A DNA stretch of 7,502 nt from Planctomycetota bacterium (GTDB taxonomy: Bacteria; Planctomycetota; PLA2; JAEUHO01). Positions 5,562 to 7,502 of this stretch are shown piece by piece. The stretch is from assembly GCA_029213105.1 (NCBI GenBank), contig JARGNS010000177.1:1-7502 (forward strand), read 5' to 3'. Below the pieces are notes generated by a model. That model saw nothing but the letters and a program-made list of their open reading frames with translations. It was not told where the DNA came from and searched no databases. Within the stretch, counting starts at the first letter, position 1; every line of letters starts with the position of its first letter. The position numbers and the translations under genes are program-made.

Positions 5562-6830
5562 GTGAGAGCCGCCTCCCTCCTCCTCGTCCCCCTGCTCTTC
5601 CTGCTGCCGGCGGCCCCCGCCGCCGCCGAGGATGTAGCCTTCCTGCGCGGGAAGGACCTGCCCAAGGGCAAGGCCCTCGTGAAGCTGGTCGAGGGCTACC
5701 TGGACGCCGAAGTGACGGCCCGTCGGGCCCTGCGCAAGCAGTGGGACCGCGAGTTCGCCCACCTGGACCCGAAGGACCTACCCAAGCTCCGCAAGACCCT
5801 GCTGAAGATCGCCCTGAAGCACGGCCCCAAGCTGCAGAAGAAGGGCAACAACTGGTTCTTCGAGAAGGGCCGCGGCCGCTACATCGTCTCGGGCAGTCCC
5901 AAGAAGGGACTCTGGTTGGGGTTGCACGGCGGCGGGGTCGGTTCGGGGGACGCAGGAAGCGCGGCCAGTGCGATGGGCGGCGGCGGGTTCGGGTGGATCT
6001 TCCCCGAGGTCCTGAAGAAGACCGAGCGGGGCTGGACGGACGCCGGCACGGAGGAGTTCGTCCTCGAGCTGATCCAGGCCGCGAAGCGCACGTGGAAGCT
6101 CGACCCGAACCGCATCTACATCACGGGCCACAGCATGGGCGGGTACGGCACGTGGACGATCGGCTCACGGCACGCCGACGTGTTTGCGGGCCTCGCCCCC
6201 TATGCGGGCGCGCCCAGCTGCGTGACCATGCAAGGGCAGAGCGAGGCGTCGATGGTCGAGCCCGGCGTCCTGCCGAACCTCTTCAACGTGCCGCTGCACT
6301 TCTTCCAGAGCGGCGACGACAAGAACGTACCGCCCGAGAGCAACGACCTCGCAGCGAGGCTGTTGAAGGAACTCAAGGCGGAGCACCCCCGGGGCTTCAA
6401 CTACCGCTACGACCGGGTCGACGGACGCGGCCACGCGGCTCCCAAGGAAGGCTACGGTCCGTCGCAGAAGTGGATCGCAAGCCACGACCGCGTGCCGCGT
6501 CCGAAGAAGTTCCTGTGGCAGCCCACGCTGTCGTGGAAACGCCACTTCTACTGGGCCTATTGGCCGTACGCCGAGATGGAGACGATCCTCCAGTTCGAGG
6601 CGAAGGACGGCAACCGCATCGAGGTGACGACGCTCGAGGGCAGCGATGATCTCGAGGGACTCTCGATCCTGCTGGGCACCCCGCTGGTCGATCCGACCAA
6701 ACCGGTGACCGTCGTGGTGAACGGCGAGGCGCGCAAGCCGATCACCGTGCCACGCACGTTCTCGACGCTCATGCTCACCTTGCCGCGCCTCGACCCGCAC
6801 CTGCTCTTCGACGCACGCCTGGACTTGTAA
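5562..6830 (+). CDS. exported alpha/beta-hydrolase (esterase-like serine hydrolase)
   Basis: 422 residues with a GTG start fixed by the in-frame TAG at 5550-5552 and by the signal peptide that begins at once: hydrophobic core about residues 5-15, cleavage near AAA-ED at 22/23. Residues 23-105 are a Lys/Arg-rich helical segment. The hydrolase core follows: LHGGGVGSGD (H122-G125, oxyanion-hole type), the nucleophile elbow GHSMGG with S191, an acid candidate in SGDDKNVP (D252 or D253) and a histidine in DGRGHAAP (H291), in the right order for a Ser-Asp-His triad. This resembles exported esterases of the PHB-depolymerase/feruloyl-esterase/dienelactone-hydrolase group. Residues about 300-422 hold an aromatic patch (WKRHFYWAYWPYAEMETILQFEA) and a likely beta-rich accessory domain. 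The substrate is unknown; an ester in the periplasm or outside the cell is likely. It is divergent from ribD, 22 bp away. Confidence 0.88.
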   Translation: MRAASLLLVPLLFLLPAAPAAAEDVAFLRGKDLPKGKALVKLVEGYLDAEVTARRALRKQWDREFAHLDPKDLPKLRKTLLKIALKHGPKLQKKGNNWFFEKGRGRYIVSGSPKKGLWLGLHGGGVGSGDAGSAASAMGGGGFGWIFPEVLKKTERGWTDAGTEEFVLELIQAAKRTWKLDPNRIYITGHSMGGYGTWTIGSRHADVFAGLAPYAGAPSCVTMQGQSEASMVEPGVLPNLFNVPLHFFQSGDDKNVPPESNDLAARLLKELKAEHPRGFNYRYDRVDGRGHAAPKEGYGPSQKWIASHDRVPRPKKFLWQPTLSWKRHFYWAYWPYAEMETILQFEAKDGNRIEVTTLEGSDDLEGLSILLGTPLVDPTKPVTVVVNGEARKPITVPRTFSTLMLTLPRLDPHLLFDARLDL

Positions 6831-7030
6831 CCGCGCCGCCTCCGGCTGGTGCGCGCAGGACTTCGCCGGGCGGTCGCAGGAGCACGTACAAGGCCCCGAG
6901 CACGCGGAAGCGCAGCGCGCAAGCGCCGCCGCGCCGGCGTGACTCGGGAGTCGACCCGGTGAGCATGGTGGTCCCCCAAGACGCTCCAGGGCCGAACAAG
7001 CCCACCACGGCCCGGCGCCTCCGCGCCCCC

Positions 7031-7070
7031 CTCAGAGGCCCTCCAGGGCCTTCCAGGGCCTGCGCAGGGC
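7031..7070. repeat. degenerate 10-bp tandem repeat, four units
   Basis: The units are CTCAGAGGCC, CTCCAGGGCC, TTCCAGGGCC and TGCGCAGGGC. The two central units share TCCAGGGCC exactly, and a third exact copy lies at 6985-6993. The first units also form a perfect inverted repeat, AGGCCCT-CC-AGGGCCT (7036-7051). A period of one helical turn would put repeated sites on the same face of the DNA. Confidence 0.5.
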
Positions 7071-7122
7071 GCGCACGGGCACGGCCCGCGCACGCCAGGG
7101 ACCCAACCAACGGGGCTCTGGC

Positions 7123-7134
7123 GCCCACGTGGGC
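7123..7134. promoter_or_regulatory. 12-bp perfect palindrome upstream of the last promoter
   Basis: GCCCACGTGGGC reads the same on both strands. It ends 7 bases before the candidate -35 box of the PepSY-like gene, a normal place for a dimeric regulator to bind. It may be chance in GC-rich DNA. Confidence 0.3.
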
Positions 7135-7141
7135 CTGGGGC

Positions 7142-7171
7142 TCGACAGGCGGGGGTTGCCGGGGCTACGCT
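7142..7171 (+). promoter_or_regulatory. promoter with -35 TCGACA and -10 TACGCT
   Basis: TCGACA (7142-7147) differs from TTGACA at one base. It is separated by 18 bases from TACGCT (7166-7171), a TAnnnT box followed by G. It is the only candidate promoter in the window with a recognisable -35 element. The expected start, near 7178, would leave about 11 bases before the ATG at 7189. Confidence 0.55.
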
Positions 7172-7188
7172 GGAAACTGAGGTTTCCA
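7171..7188 (+). promoter_or_regulatory. dyad TGGAAAC-TGAG-GTTTCCA over the start region of the last gene
   Basis: Perfect 7-bp arms surround TGAG. The dyad begins on the last base of the -10 box, covers the expected transcription start and the GAGG ribosome site (7179-7182), and ends just before the ATG. As DNA it fits a repressor site; as RNA, if transcription starts further upstream, it would hide the ribosome site in a hairpin. Confidence 0.45.
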
Positions 7189-7502
7189 ATGACAAGGGAT
7201 GAAGCCATTGCGGCCGCCCGACTCTCCGCTGAGTGGGAGGGGTGGCGTTGGTTCGAGCCCGTTCAGGCGACCCGCAAGAAGCCGTTGTTCTCCCGCCATG
7301 CTGCCTGGCACGTCCGTACGGGTGTCCGCGATCGCCGTTGCGATTTCGAGATCACCATCGATGACGAGACCGGGCACGTGACCGAGAAGAACTACTTCGG
7401 AGGCGAGAGGGCCGACGAAGGCGCTTCCTCGCGGGGGCTGCGAGCAGCCCGTGGGAGGGCTGCGTCGCGAGCGGTTCGAGCCCGAAGACCTGGCCGCGGG
7501 GA
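7189..7502 (+). CDS. small PepSY-like protein, runs off the window (partial)
   Basis: The ATG at 7189 lies 6 bases after GAGG (7179-7182) and behind a good promoter. The first 70 or so residues look like a compact alpha/beta domain: an N-terminal helix (MTRDEAIAAARLSAEWEGW), then WFEPVQATRKKPLFSR, then strands AWHVRTGV and CDFEITIDDETGHVTEKNYF. This order of helix, W-x-V strand and I-D-x-x-T-G-x-V hairpin resembles small PepSY-type domains; that is recognition by pattern only. After about residue 72 the translation becomes Arg/Ala/Gly-rich and less protein-like, while another plus frame (ending LRRERFEPEDLAAG) looks more coding from about 7451. All three plus frames are open to the window end, so the true C-terminus is unresolved. 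Confidence 0.6.
   Translation, partial: MTRDEAIAAARLSAEWEGWRWFEPVQATRKKPLFSRHAAWHVRTGVRDRRCDFEITIDDETGHVTEKNYFGGERADEGASSRGLRAARGRAASRAVRARRPGRG

Larger units (their letters stand above)
6831..7165. other. intergenic region without a convincing gene, rich in repeats and dyads
   Basis: Open frames exist on both strands, for example minus 6775-7128, but their translations are Arg/Gly/Ala/Pro-rich, overlap the hydrolase end and lack ribosome sites, so I treat the region as non-coding. It holds a degenerate 10-bp tandem repeat (7031-7070), an imperfect stem GCACGGGC/GCCCGCGC (7073-7091) and a 12-bp palindrome (7123-7134). The hydrolase has no clear terminator hairpin after its TAA; CGCGC/GCGCG at 6832-6855 is a weak candidate. 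Confidence 0.5.

Noticed and set aside
5540..5671. 44-residue N-terminal extension of RibD
   Set aside because: The extension lies antisense inside the hydrolase gene, is compositionally poor, and RibD proteins normally begin close to the ATG at 5539.
4406..6649. 747-codon open frame on the plus strand
   Set aside because: It runs antisense to the protease and ribD and out of frame through the hydrolase; its translation is low-complexity Arg/Pro/Gly/Ala with no motif.
6775..7128. 117-codon minus-strand frame after the hydrolase
   Set aside because: Arg/Gly/Ala-rich, overlaps the hydrolase end, no ribosome site, and its region is full of repeats and dyads.
7250..7484. Two copies of GGTTCGAGCCCG, the tRNA T-arm consensus (7250-7261 and 7473-7484)
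   Set aside because: The flanking bases do not complete a 5-bp T stem, and no acceptor or anticodon arm pairs upstream. The first copy is explained as W-F-E-P codons.

Overview
The window is GC-rich and densely coding. Third codon positions are almost all G or C, so long open frames also run antisense to the real genes. The mix of products suggests a Gram-negative-type bacterium with an outer membrane, most likely a Planctomycetota member: exported helical proteins with no clear named family, a small cysteine-bearing outer-membrane barrel, a TPR lipoprotein, an exported esterase, and TAnnnT promoters without a recognisable -35 box. This placement rests on style and gene families, not on a marker gene, and is tentative.

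Layout. Bases 1-72 may hold the last codons of an upstream plus-strand gene. Bases 185-1295 encode a TPR lipoprotein whose reading frame breaks near base 490; removing one base restores a continuous 369-residue protein. Bases 1479-2558 encode an exported protein with a small beta domain, a TPR-like part and a charged helical region. Bases 2643-3623 encode a cysteine-bearing outer-membrane beta-barrel. These three plus-strand genes each have their own Shine-Dalgarno site, and the second and third each have a candidate -10 box. On the minus strand, convergent with the barrel gene, lie ribD (4412-5539) and a two-lobed retropepsin-like aspartic protease (3660-4415) that overlaps ribD by four bases. 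Divergent from ribD, on the plus strand, is an exported alpha/beta-hydrolase (5562-6830). After about 360 bp of non-coding DNA rich in repeats and dyads, a small PepSY-like gene starts at 7189 and runs off the window.

The most notable structure is the 22-bp gap between ribD and the hydrolase. It holds two back-to-back TAnnnT boxes that share their TA dinucleotide. Each ends exactly six bases before its start codon and neither gene has a Shine-Dalgarno site, which is what a pair of divergent leaderless promoters would look like.

How the genes work together: the lipoprotein, the exported helical protein, the barrel and the esterase all act outside the cytoplasm, but nothing in the sequence ties them into one pathway. 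RibD is a cytoplasmic housekeeping enzyme of riboflavin synthesis, separated from other rib genes here, and its co-translated protease partner has no obvious link to it. I see no CRISPR array, insertion sequence, phage gene, toxin-antitoxin pair or recognisable defence system.
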